Shown: positions 1 through 6,399 of the stretch, piece after piece | Position numbering within the stretch: position 1 is the stretch's first letter | How the letters are laid out: every line of letters begins with the position of its first letter | Assembly (NCBI GenBank): GCA_030595015.1 | Contig: JAUVDZ010000053.1 | Location: forward strand, 1-7,874 | Reading direction: 5' to 3' | DNA: 7,874 bases | Source of the DNA: Candidatus Peregrinibacteria bacterium | GTDB taxonomy: Bacteria > Patescibacteriota > Gracilibacteria > UBA1369 > PNNO01 | Made by a program: the position numbers and the translations under genes | The notes under the pieces: generated by a model | Told to the model about the DNA's origin: nothing | The model's database searches: none | Seen by the model: the letters and a program-made list of their open reading frames with translations, nothing else

Positions 1-1931
1 ATAAAAAGGGTAATATTTTATATATTGGGAAGGCAATTGATTTACGAAATCGCGTTAAGAGCTATTTTCAGCAAACAAATAAGCAGAGTTTGCGAATTCA
101 AAAAATGGTTTCACAAATTGATGACATTGAATTTACAATTGTTTCAAGCGATTTAGAAGCAGTTATTCTTGAAACAAATCTTATTAAAGAGATTAGGCCG
201 AAATATAATATTTTGATGAAAGATGATAAGAATTATGTTTATATAAAAATCACAAAAAATGAGGATTTCCCACAAGTAAATATAGTTAGAAAGGTTTTAA
301 ATGATGGAGCTTTGTACTTTGGGCCAAAAACAGCAGCCGGAAAAGTTCGAAAAACTCTGGATGTGTTAAAAAAGGTTTTTCCGTACCGTCATTGCAATCT
401 TTTTTTGGAATATGGAAAAGAAAAAAAATATACTCCATGCCTTGATTACCACATTAAACGTTGCATTGGGCCTTGTGTAGGGAATGTGAATAAAGAGGAT
501 TACGCACTAATAATCGATCAGATTATTCGGTTTTTAAAAGGGCAGACCGAAGATATTATTAAAGTTCTAGAGGCGCAAATGCAAGATGCTGCAATGAATA
601 AGAAATTTGAAATGGCTGCAAATCTGCGAGATAAACTTAATGCAATTAAAGAGATTAGCCAAAAACAAGTAGTTAGTTCGCCTAATCGGCAGGATACAGA
701 TGCGATTCATTACGTGAGCGAAGCTGGGCGTGTATTTTTTACGCTATTTATGATTAGGGATGGAAAACTTATTAATCAAGAAAATTTTGAATTTAAAACC
801 GGGATTGATAGAGATGATCAAAAAGATACAGAAGAGATTTTAGAAGCCTTTATTAAGCAGTATTATGAAAAAACAACGGACTTCCCTAAAGAAATATTAA
901 TTCCACATAATATTAAGAATAATGATGTTTTAGAAGGATGGATCAGCGAGTCAAAAGGTGCGAAAGTGAAGATTCTAATTCCACAAAAGGGAGAAAAAGA
1001 GAAAATTTTAGGATTAGCTGAAAAAAACGCGAAATCATTTGCAACTCAAAGCCGAATTAAGTGGCAACATGATAACGAAAGACGTAAAAAAGCACTTGAA
1101 GAGTTAAAAGAGAAGCTCGATTTATCAAAATTACCACGACGCATTGAATGTTATGATATTTCTCATATTTCCGGAACAAACCAGGTCGCTTCGATGGTTG
1201 TTTTCGAAAACGGACAACCAAATAAAAAAGAATACAAACGATTTAAAATTAGAACACTTAAAGAGGGGAAGCCCGATGACTTCGCAGCAATGCTGGAGGT
1301 ATTAAAAAGGCGATTTATGTACTTAGTTAAGTCTAAAAGTAATATTAAGTTTAGAAAAAAGAAAGACGTACTAACTGGGAAACTTGATAAAGAAATAGCA
1401 GGGGAGTGCAATTATGAAATTTTTGATGATCTGGATTATTTTACTAATATCAAATTAAAAGAGGGGATTAGTGATTTCTTACTTGGATTAATCCAAAAAG
1501 CTAAAAATAATCGTGTTTATATTGGAGTTCCTAAAAAATACATAGATGAAGCTGAAAAATTAGGGTTTCAATTGGTAAAAAAGATGCCTGATGAAGTGAA
1601 AATGAAGAAAACATATAAATGCTTACTTTTTAATAAATCAAAATACAAAGAAAACAAAGGATTCTCACAAAAACCTGATTTAATAGTAATTGATGGAGGG
1701 AAAGGGCAACTAACTCAAGGCATAAAAGTGCAATCAAAGTTTAAAACTGATATACGGATGGTTGCATTGGCAAAAAAACACGAAAATGTATATGAGCCTG
1801 GAAACAAAAATCCATTACCGTTTGCGAAAGATTCAGAAGGACTTTATTTGCTTCAACAAGTGCGCGATGAGGCGCATAGGTTCGCGATTACTTATCATAA
1901 AAAGTTGAGGAGTAAGGCGATGATAAGGTAG
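1..1931 (+). CDS. uvrC: UvrC, excinuclease ABC subunit C (5' end outside window)
   Basis: UvrC makes the two incisions around a DNA lesion handed over by UvrA/UvrB. The frame is open from base 3, so the start lies upstream; the TTG at 90 is internal. Visible in order: the second half of the GIY-YIG nuclease (YIG at 21-29, Arg at 45, Glu at 171, matching catalytic positions of the family); four cysteines (393, 438, 462, 474) matching the reported UvrC iron-sulfur cluster ligands; a UVR motif for UvrB contact (600-659); and the RNase H-like endonuclease, with Asp at 1155, Asp pair at 1275-1280, Asp at 1692 and His at 1875. Two oddities. About 100 extra residues (1320-1673) split the endonuclease domain. 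The protein also stops straight after the HKKLRSK motif, without the C-terminal helix-hairpin-helix pair. All catalytic residues in view are kept, so it is probably active. No clear terminator follows. Confidence 0.96.
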   Translation, partial: KKGNILYIGKAIDLRNRVKSYFQQTNKQSLRIQKMVSQIDDIEFTIVSSDLEAVILETNLIKEIRPKYNILMKDDKNYVYIKITKNEDFPQVNIVRKVLNDGALYFGPKTAAGKVRKTLDVLKKVFPYRHCNLFLEYGKEKKYTPCLDYHIKRCIGPCVGNVNKEDYALIIDQIIRFLKGQTEDIIKVLEAQMQDAAMNKKFEMAANLRDKLNAIKEISQKQVVSSPNRQDTDAIHYVSEAGRVFFTLFMIRDGKLINQENFEFKTGIDRDDQKDTEEILEAFIKQYYEKTTDFPKEILIPHNIKNNDVLEGWISESKGAKVKILIPQKGEKEKILGLAEKNAKSFATQSRIKWQHDNERRKKALEELKEKLDLSKLPRRIECYDISHISGTNQVASMVVFENGQPNKKEYKRFKIRTLKEGKPDDFAAMLEVLKRRFMYLVKSKSNIKFRKKKDVLTGKLDKEIAGECNYEIFDDLDYFTNIKLKEGISDFLLGLIQKAKNNRVYIGVPKKYIDEAEKLGFQLVKKMPDEVKMKKTYKCLLFNKSKYKENKGFSQKPDLIVIDGGKGQLTQGIKVQSKFKTDIRMVALAKKHENVYEPGNKNPLPFAKDSEGLYLLQQVRDEAHRFAITYHKKLRSKAMIR

Positions 1932-2006
1932 TGCTATCGAAAAATGCAGCAATAATACAGCAAATTTGATACGAAGGTTTGGCTTCGGTCTGCCTCGTAG
2001 ATCTCC

Positions 2007-2038
2007 AAAAAAGAGCTCCGGCCAGTTGCCTTCGCTCC
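2007..2038 (-). terminator. Possible terminator of tRNA-Leu
   Basis: Just past the CCA end of the tRNA, the minus strand reads GGAGC, 15 bases, GCTCT and then a T run (complement of A6 at 2007-2012). The five-pair outer stem includes one G-U pair, and a short GGC/GCC inner stem can form. It is weak, but the position and T run fit a Rho-independent terminator. Confidence 0.35.
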
Positions 2039-2040
2039 AC

Positions 2041-2127
2041 TGGTGCCGAAGGAGGGAATCGAACCCTCACTCCACAAGTGGAACGAGATTTTGAGTCTCG
2101 CGCGTCTACCAATTCCGCCACTTCGGC
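2041..2127 (-). tRNA. tRNA-Leu, anticodon CAA
   Basis: Read on the minus strand, this is a complete class II tRNA. The acceptor stem pairs GCCGAAG (2121-2127) with CTTCGGC (2045-2051). The D arm contains GGTAGAC. The anticodon stem is CGAGA/TCTCG around the loop CTCAAAA (2089-2095), which gives anticodon CAA at 2091-2093 for the leucine codon TTG. A long variable arm (2069-2083) is typical of tRNA-Leu, and the T arm is GAGGG-TTCGATT-CCCTC. The discriminator base is A and the CCA tail is encoded (2041-2043). It is a single tRNA running against its protein-coding neighbours on both sides. Confidence 0.97.
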
Positions 2128-2176
2128 TTGATTTTTATTATCGCTCCAAACAGCTTCACTTCGTTACGCTGCGACC

Positions 2177-2205
2177 TTACTAATATAGCTTTTTTCTGCT
2201 AGAAT
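2177..2205 (+). promoter_or_regulatory. obg promoter, extended -10 type
   Basis: The -10 is TAGAAT (2200-2205), preceded by the extended element TGC (2197-2199). A weak -35, TTACTA (2177-2182), lies 17 bases upstream. Transcription would start near 2212, giving a leader of about 20 bases before the obg ATG. It overlaps the divergent tRNA-Leu promoter. Confidence 0.5.
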
Positions 2206-2209
2206 GCAA
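2182..2209 (-). promoter_or_regulatory. tRNA-Leu promoter
   Basis: On the minus strand, TTGCAT (2204-2209) is followed after 16 bases by TATATT (2182-2187), a fair sigma-70-like pair. The start would be near 2175, about 48 bases before the mature tRNA 5' end. It shares nearly all its bases with the obg promoter on the other strand. Confidence 0.45.
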
Positions 2210-2231
2210 GAAGTGAATTTAACCTATTTAA

Positions 2232-3563
2232 ATGTTTTGCGACCAAACTAAAGTATTATTTACAGCTGGAAAAGGCGGCAATGGATGCGTCAGCTTTCGT
2301 CGTGAAAAATTTATTGCAAGAGGTGGTCCTGACGGTGGAGATGGTGGAAAAGGCGGCAATATCACCTTGATTGCTGATATGAATTTAAACACTTTGACTG
2401 ATTTCCGTACAAAAAAGCGATTTGCAGCTGATTGTGGTCAACAAGGAATGGGTAAAGATATGCACGGAGCAAATGCTGAAGATCTAATTTTAAGAGTTCC
2501 GATTGGGACTTTAGTTATGGATCCTAATACGCGTAGAGTTTATGAAGATTTAAATGAAGATCAACAAGAATATGTAATTGTTAAAGGTGGTCAAGGAGGG
2601 AAGGGGAATGCCAGATTTGCAAGTAGTGTATTCCAGGCTCCCAGATTTGCTGAGGTTGGTGAACCTGGTGAAGAAATCGAACTGTTGCTCGAACTTCAAA
2701 TGATTGCTGATATTGGTTTAATTGGGCTCCCATCTGCAGGAAAATCTACTTTGATTTCTGTTATTTCTAATGCAAAACCAAAAATTGCAGATTATCCTTT
2801 TACAACTTTAATTCCAAATCTGGGATTAGTAGAAGTTGGAAAAGCTACTAATACCAATATCAAAGATTCATTTGTTGTAGCGGATATCCCTGGATTAATT
2901 GAGGGAGCACATAAAGGAAAAGGTCTTGGAGATGAATTCTTGAAACATGTTGAACGAACCAAGGTTCTTCTGCATTTAATTGATGTAAATGAAAAGGATA
3001 TTGTTGAAGGATACAAAACAATAAACGAAGAACTTAAAAAATTCGATAAAAACTTACTCAAAAAACCTCAAATTGTTGTTTTAAATAAAATTGATACAAT
3101 TGATCAGGAATTCACTGATTTACTAATGAAGGAATTCAAAAAAAAGGTAAGGAAATTCCCAATTATGGCTATTTCTGCAGTTTCAGGCCAAGGTGTTCCA
3201 GAATTAATGCAGGAAACTTACAAATTACTTCAAGTAGTCAGAAAAGCCGAAAAAGCTGCACCAAAAGAAAAGAAGAAAGAATATAAAGTGTTCAAGCCTC
3301 ACTTACAAATGAGTTCAAAAAGGTTTGAAATAGTTCAGGTCAAATCAAAAGGCAGAGGAAAAAATGCTAAGCAAGTTTTCAATATTAGAGGTAAATCTAT
3401 TGAAAAGAAGGTACAAATGGCTAATTTTAATAATGAAGAAGGTTTGCAGAGATTTTATTTATATCTTGAAAAGTCAGGAATTCATAAAAATCTACTCAAC
3501 AAAGGAGCAAAAGAAGGCGACGAGCTCATTATAGGTATAAAAGTAATCACATTTAGAAAATGA
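2232..3563 (+). CDS. obg: Obg/CgtA GTPase
   Basis: Obg is a GTPase that binds the pre-50S ribosomal subunit and links late assembly to growth and the stringent response. At 443 residues it has the full three-domain layout. The glycine-rich Obg fold spans about residues 1-156. The G domain has G1 GLPSAGKST (165-173), G2 TT (191-192), G3 DIPG (218-221), G4 NKID (285-288) and G5 SAVSG (315-319). A lysine-rich linker (about 338-352) leads to a C-terminal OCT domain (about 365-443) containing the conserved NLLNKGAKEGD region. The ATG at 2232 starts the family's typical N terminus (F-D-x-x-K-V). It lacks a Shine-Dalgarno sequence. Its TGA stop overlaps the pth start. rpmA, its common neighbour, is not here. 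Confidence 0.98.
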   Translation: MFCDQTKVLFTAGKGGNGCVSFRREKFIARGGPDGGDGGKGGNITLIADMNLNTLTDFRTKKRFAADCGQQGMGKDMHGANAEDLILRVPIGTLVMDPNTRRVYEDLNEDQQEYVIVKGGQGGKGNARFASSVFQAPRFAEVGEPGEEIELLLELQMIADIGLIGLPSAGKSTLISVISNAKPKIADYPFTTLIPNLGLVEVGKATNTNIKDSFVVADIPGLIEGAHKGKGLGDEFLKHVERTKVLLHLIDVNEKDIVEGYKTINEELKKFDKNLLKKPQIVVLNKIDTIDQEFTDLLMKEFKKKVRKFPIMAISAVSGQGVPELMQETYKLLQVVRKAEKAAPKEKKKEYKVFKPHLQMSSKRFEIVQVKSKGRGKNAKQVFNIRGKSIEKKVQMANFNNEEGLQRFYLYLEKSGIHKNLLNKGAKEGDELIIGIKVITFRK

Positions 3564-4120
3564 AGATAATTATAGGACTTGGAAATCCAGGGAAAGAATA
3601 TGCTGAAACACGTCATAATGTTGGATTTGGTGTTATTGATTCACTCAGAGAGAAACTACAATTTGAAGATTTTAAGTTAAAAAATAAATTTGATGCTTTC
3701 ATTACAGAAGGGGAATATAAAGATGAAAGAATCATCTTGGTGAAACCGATAACTTTTATGAATTTATCAGGTAAATCTGTAGCAAAGGTAGCAAAATTTT
3801 ATAAAGTTTCATTCGAAGATGTATTTGTAGTATTTGATGATTTGGATTTTGATACCGGAACACTCAAAGTGCGTGAAAAAGGAGGACCTGGAACCCATAA
3901 TGGAATGAAGTCTGTTGTTGAATCTACTGGATCAAAAAACTTCCCACGTCTTCGTATAGGAATTGGAAATATAGATGGAAAAAAAGCTAATGTACTTGGC
4001 AAATTTAGTAAAAATGAGCTTAAGCAAGTACTTGAGATTATTGACATGGCTTCAGATGCAATAATTTATGCGTTTGAAAACGGTATTTCAAACACTATGA
4101 ACAAATATAACACAAAATAA
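3560..4120 (+). CDS. pth: Peptidyl-tRNA hydrolase (bacterial Pth)
   Basis: Pth cleaves the ester bond of peptidyl-tRNAs that drop off the ribosome, releasing the tRNA for reuse. The 186 residues match the usual family length. The N-terminal GLGNPG motif (6-11) contains Asn9. The catalytic histidine is His19 in TRHNVGF. FMNLSG carries Met67 and Asn68, and Asp93 sits in the FDDLD segment. GGPGTHNG (108-115) carries His113 and Asn114, followed by the conserved RLRIGIG. All key residues of the E. coli enzyme have counterparts. The start ATG overlaps the obg TGA by four bases (ATGA, 3560-3563), so it is probably translated by coupling; no Shine-Dalgarno sequence is visible. It shares a transcript with obg. 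Confidence 0.98.
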   Translation: MKIIIGLGNPGKEYAETRHNVGFGVIDSLREKLQFEDFKLKNKFDAFITEGEYKDERIILVKPITFMNLSGKSVAKVAKFYKVSFEDVFVVFDDLDFDTGTLKVREKGGPGTHNGMKSVVESTGSKNFPRLRIGIGNIDGKKANVLGKFSKNELKQVLEIIDMASDAIIYAFENGISNTMNKYNTK

Positions 4121-4141
4121 CTTGCTTTTTTGCTGTTATTT
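4115..4141 (+). other. AT-rich hairpin at the pth 3' end
   Basis: AAATAAC (4115-4121) and GTTATTT (4135-4141) form a perfect seven-pair stem around a 13-base loop that contains a T run. The stem includes the pth stop codon. With the T run in the loop rather than after the stem, it is a poor terminator; it may protect the 3' end or partly separate pth from rplU. Confidence 0.3.
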
Positions 4142-4150
4142 AAGTAGATT
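4122..4150 (+). promoter_or_regulatory. rplU promoter
   Basis: TTGCTT (4122-4127) and TAGATT (4145-4150) are 17 bases apart. The start would be near 4157, about 19 bases before the rplU ATG, the same short leader length as inferred for obg, tyrS and the gene at 7808. It allows L21 to be made independently of obg-pth. Confidence 0.4.
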
Positions 4151-4175
4151 ATCAAGGCATTTAACTTAATTAAAC

Positions 4176-4565
4176 ATGTACGCAATTGTAGAAATCAAAG
4201 GCAAACAATATAAAGTTGCCGAAAATGATAAAATCGATGTTGATAAATTAGACACAGAAAAAGGCAAAATTACCTTTGATACTGTACTTTTATTGGCAAA
4301 AGACAGTAAGGATGTTCAAATTGGCAATCCTTATGTTTCAGGGGCAAAAGTAGAAGTTGAAATAATAGAACAGAAACAAGGAGAAAAAATACACGTATAC
4401 AAAATGAAACCTAAAAAGAGATATGAAAAGAGAATCGGACATAGAACACAATTAACAACACTTGAAATTAAAAAGATTGGAGGAGCGAGCAAGGCGAGCT
4501 CTAAAGGAGCGAACGAAGAGAGCGAAGCGAAAAAAGAAAAAAGCACTGAAGAAAAAACAGCTTAA
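4176..4565 (+). CDS. rplU: 50S ribosomal protein L21 with C-terminal extension
   Basis: L21 binds 23S rRNA in the large subunit. The first 103 or so residues match the family: MYAIVEIKGKQYKV at the N terminus, the central IGNPYVSGAKVEVEI, and the basic end with YKMKPKKRYEKRIGHR. L21 is normally about 100 residues; this one has 129. The last 26 or so are a low-complexity Ala/Ser/Lys/Glu tail encoded by a GC-richer, repetitive stretch (4482-4530), then lysine-rich codons. The start ATG follows an AT-rich leader without Shine-Dalgarno. L27 (rpmA), its near-universal downstream neighbour, is missing. The stop TAA (4563-4565) overlaps the stop of the convergent rluD gene. A strong terminator follows at 4595. 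Confidence 0.97.
   Translation: MYAIVEIKGKQYKVAENDKIDVDKLDTEKGKITFDTVLLLAKDSKDVQIGNPYVSGAKVEVEIIEQKQGEKIHVYKMKPKKRYEKRIGHRTQLTTLEIKKIGGASKASSKGANEESEAKKEKSTEEKTA
4482..4530 (+). repeat. GC-richer GAGCGA-type repeat inside the rplU tail
   Basis: Within an AT-rich gene, about 49 bases are built from repeated short words: GGAGCGA at 4482 and 4506, GCGAGC at 4485 and 4494, and AGCGAAGCGA at 4521-4530. They encode the Ala/Ser/Lys/Glu tail of L21. Similar words occur on the minus strand beside tRNA-Leu (2029-2038 and 2141-2172), which suggests a recurring genomic element rather than ribosomal-protein sequence. Confidence 0.5.
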
Positions 4566-5476
4566 ACAGCAGAAATACTATCGATTATAGATTTGAGCTC
4601 CTCTGGGAGCTCTTTTTTTACATCAATTTTTGTCCCATCTTTTAATTCAAAAGAAAGTTCTGCAGCATGTAGAAAATATCTATTCAGTTTGAACTCCTTT
4701 AAAAATACTGCGTTAATTTTTTTATTTCCATAAACTGGATCACCAACAACAGGATGCCCGATAGATGAAAAATGTACTCGTATCTGATGAGTTCGTCCGG
4801 TTAATATTTTTGCCTTAATAAGGGTAAAAGTAGATCCTTCATATTCAAAATAATCAACAACCTCATATTGTGTAACTGCATCACGGCCTTCTCCTTCATT
4901 AGCTAAGACAACACGTTTGAAATCTCGGCTTCCGCGAGTAAGAGGAGCATCAATTGTTCCTTCTTCCGGCTCAAGCTTACCAATTAAAAGAGCATAATAG
5001 AACTTATTAATTACTCTGCTTTTCATTAATTCAATTATTTGCCGATGAATTTTATTATTTTTTGCAATCATTAGGAGTCCAGAAGTATCTTTATCTAAAC
5101 GATGCACAATGCCTGGTCGTAATTCACCACCAATATTACTTAGATTGTCAGGACCTGGATTATTTAAAATCGCATTAACAAGACTCCCCGACACATGGTG
5201 GCCTTCTTCAGAGGGGTGTACAACCATGCCAGAGGGTTTATTAATGATAATCAAGTCATCATTTTCAAAAACAACTTCAATATCAATTTTTTCAGGTTTC
5301 GGAATCATATCAATAGGCTCCGGGAAGTCTATCTGGATATCATCATCATCATTAATTTTATAATGAGGTGAAACTTTTTTACCATTTACTAAAACACGAC
5401 CTTCTTTAATAATCTTCTGCAAATTTGTTCGCGAAAAATCTTTATATTTCTCAGCTAAATATTTGTCGAGTCTCAT
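4562..5476 (-). CDS. rluD: RluA-family 23S rRNA pseudouridine synthase, RluD type
   Basis: The enzyme converts uridines in 23S rRNA to pseudouridine; RluD members act on helix 69. An N-terminal S4 RNA-binding domain (residues 1 to about 50, MRLDKYLAE onward) is followed by the catalytic domain. The latter has INKPSGMVVHP (78-88), the catalytic motif HRLDKDTSG with Asp128, GRTHQIRVH (227-235) and HPVVGDPVYG (241-250). The VVHP and GDPVYG motifs favour RluD over RluC, but the exact target base is inferred. At 304 residues it has normal family length. The start ATG lies two bases after the stop of the trmB-like gene, so the two form a transcription unit. Its last codons are antisense to the rplU terminator. 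Confidence 0.95.
   Translation of the reverse strand: MRLDKYLAEKYKDFSRTNLQKIIKEGRVLVNGKKVSPHYKINDDDDIQIDFPEPIDMIPKPEKIDIEVVFENDDLIIINKPSGMVVHPSEEGHHVSGSLVNAILNNPGPDNLSNIGGELRPGIVHRLDKDTSGLLMIAKNNKIHRQIIELMKSRVINKFYYALLIGKLEPEEGTIDAPLTRGSRDFKRVVLANEGEGRDAVTQYEVVDYFEYEGSTFTLIKAKILTGRTHQIRVHFSSIGHPVVGDPVYGNKKINAVFLKEFKLNRYFLHAAELSFELKDGTKIDVKKELPEELKSIIDSISAV
4595..4619 (+). terminator. Rho-independent terminator of rplU, inside rluD
   Basis: GAGCTCC (4595-4601) and GGAGCTC (4606-4612) form a perfect seven-pair stem with a four-base loop, followed at once by seven T (4613-4619). It lies 30 bases after the rplU stop and within the opposite-strand rluD coding region. On the minus strand no T run follows, so it should stop only rplU transcription. 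Confidence 0.85.
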
Positions 5477-5478
5477 AA

Positions 5479-6267
5479 TTAGTTCTTTTTACCGGCTTGC
5501 CAAGCCATTTCGAATATTGCTCTATGCGTTTTAGCTATTTCATGACTTTCTATTATAATTCCTAAAAGTTCATTTTTAGCTAAGGAAACTATTGATACCT
5601 TATCATTATATATATTTATTTCATTTTCAAAATGAGGAACATTTTTTGGGATCCATCGAATATCCATCAAGGGATCTTTTTTTGATGACAATGGAGGATA
5701 TTCACTCAATAGATATTTTCTAACTGTTTTTGTATCTTCAACCAATATTTTAACCGGGATTTTGTGCTTTTCTACACGATCTCTTGCGTAATTTTTCACA
5801 AATTTATGAAGATTGGGTGTTGTCTTCAGCCAGGAATTGTATGCAGACCACGCCAAAATAGGCTCAGTTGATGTTAAAGTATCGTTCATAACCCTTTTAA
5901 CTCCTTCTTCACCTTCATAAAACTTAACTTTTGGTTTAATGCTTAAAGGGTTAGTTAAAGCATAAAATTCAGGAAGAAGTTCTACAAGAGAGTTCCTGTT
6001 TTCTTCTACTTCTTTTTCTTTTAATTCTAAAGACTTAATAATTGCCTGTGGATCAGCAGCAGTAAAATACTTAACATCTGCACGTACATGCTGATTTACA
6101 TATCCTTTCTTAATTAATGTTTCAAGGATTAAATAGGTTGTCGATCTATTAATTCCTGCCTTTTTTCCAACCACACTTGCAGGTTGTGATCCAAGTTCTA
6201 ACAAAGAAAGATATATTTTAGATTCTTTCTTATTAAGGCCGATTTTTTTCAAAATGTCATTTAACAT
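5479..6267 (-). CDS. TrmB-like winged-helix transcription regulator
   Basis: Likely a DNA-binding regulator of the TrmB family, known mainly from sugar regulation in archaea. Residues 1 to about 70 form a winged helix-turn-helix: MLNDILKKIGLNKKE, then AGINRSTTYLILETLIKKG, where the recognition helix is expected. A short helical, charged stretch (about 75-100) joins it to a C-terminal effector domain (about 110-262) with VKFYEGEEGVKRVM and a closing FEMAWQ. No signal peptide or membrane segment is seen. The ATG at 6267 (262 residues) is preferred over an in-frame TTG at 6273, because homologous proteins begin with this helix and ATG is the standard start. Upstream lies an inverted repeat that could be its operator. 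It is probably co-transcribed with rluD; the ligand is unknown. Confidence 0.85.
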   Translation of the reverse strand: MLNDILKKIGLNKKESKIYLSLLELGSQPASVVGKKAGINRSTTYLILETLIKKGYVNQHVRADVKYFTAADPQAIIKSLELKEKEVEENRNSLVELLPEFYALTNPLSIKPKVKFYEGEEGVKRVMNDTLTSTEPILAWSAYNSWLKTTPNLHKFVKNYARDRVEKHKIPVKILVEDTKTVRKYLLSEYPPLSSKKDPLMDIRWIPKNVPHFENEINIYNDKVSIVSLAKNELLGIIIESHEIAKTHRAIFEMAWQAGKKN

Positions 6268-6288
6268 TGTCAACTAATTTAAACTTTA

Positions 6289-6309
6289 TGTTGTTTGCTC
6301 TCACCAACA
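6289..6309. promoter_or_regulatory. Inverted repeat, possible TrmB operator
   Basis: TGTTG (6289-6293) and CAACA (6305-6309) form a 21-base inverted repeat between the proposed trmB promoter and its start codon. The position just downstream of the predicted transcription start would suit autoregulation. Five-base arms can arise by chance in AT-rich DNA, so this is tentative. Confidence 0.25.
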
Positions 6310-6314
6310 GCCCA

Positions 6315-6343
6315 AGTATTGCATTAGAACTACAAAAAAGCAA
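6315..6343 (-). promoter_or_regulatory. Possible promoter of the trmB-rluD unit
   Basis: On the minus strand, TTGCTT (6338-6343) and AATACT (6315-6320) are 17 bases apart, with a start near 6308 and a leader of about 40 bases. The -35 and its flank repeat the 12-base string at the rplU promoter. The -10 is a moderate match. Confidence 0.3.
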
Positions 6344-6370
6344 GCTTTTCCGAGGGGGTGTCATAAAATC

Positions 6371-6399
6371 TTGATAAGTGTAACGTTATAGGATACTGT
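6371..6399 (+). promoter_or_regulatory. Possible promoter of the candidate small RNA
   Basis: TTGATA (6371-6376) matches the -35 consensus at five of six bases. The -10 is poor: TACTGT (6394-6399) at 17 bases, or GATACT (6392-6397) at 15 bases. It overlaps the eight-base palindrome TAACGTTA (6381-6388). Position upstream of a long hairpin and terminator is the main support. Confidence 0.25.

Noticed and set aside
90..92. TTG at 90 as the start of uvrC
   Set aside because: The frame is open to base 3 and the upstream codons encode the YIGKA...SYF part of the GIY-YIG domain, so the true start is before the window.
1163..1411. Open frames opposite or inside real genes (also at 2792-3061, 3799-4047, 4331-4546, 5109-5363, 7269-7460, 7376-7576)
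   Set aside because: Each lies within a well-supported gene in another frame or strand, has low-complexity composition and no recognisable domain.
1971..1989. Short hairpin ACGAAG...CTTCGGT after uvrC as its terminator
   Set aside because: The stem exists but no T run follows on the plus strand, so it does not qualify as a Rho-independent terminator.
1888..2121. Minus-strand open frame of 77 codons beginning MAELVDARDSKSR
   Set aside because: This is the familiar artefact of translating a tRNA-Leu gene and its flank; the tRNA fold explains the sequence.
6271..6273. TTG at 6273 as start of the trmB-like gene
   Set aside because: It adds only two residues; the ATG at 6267 begins the conserved first helix and is the more usual start.
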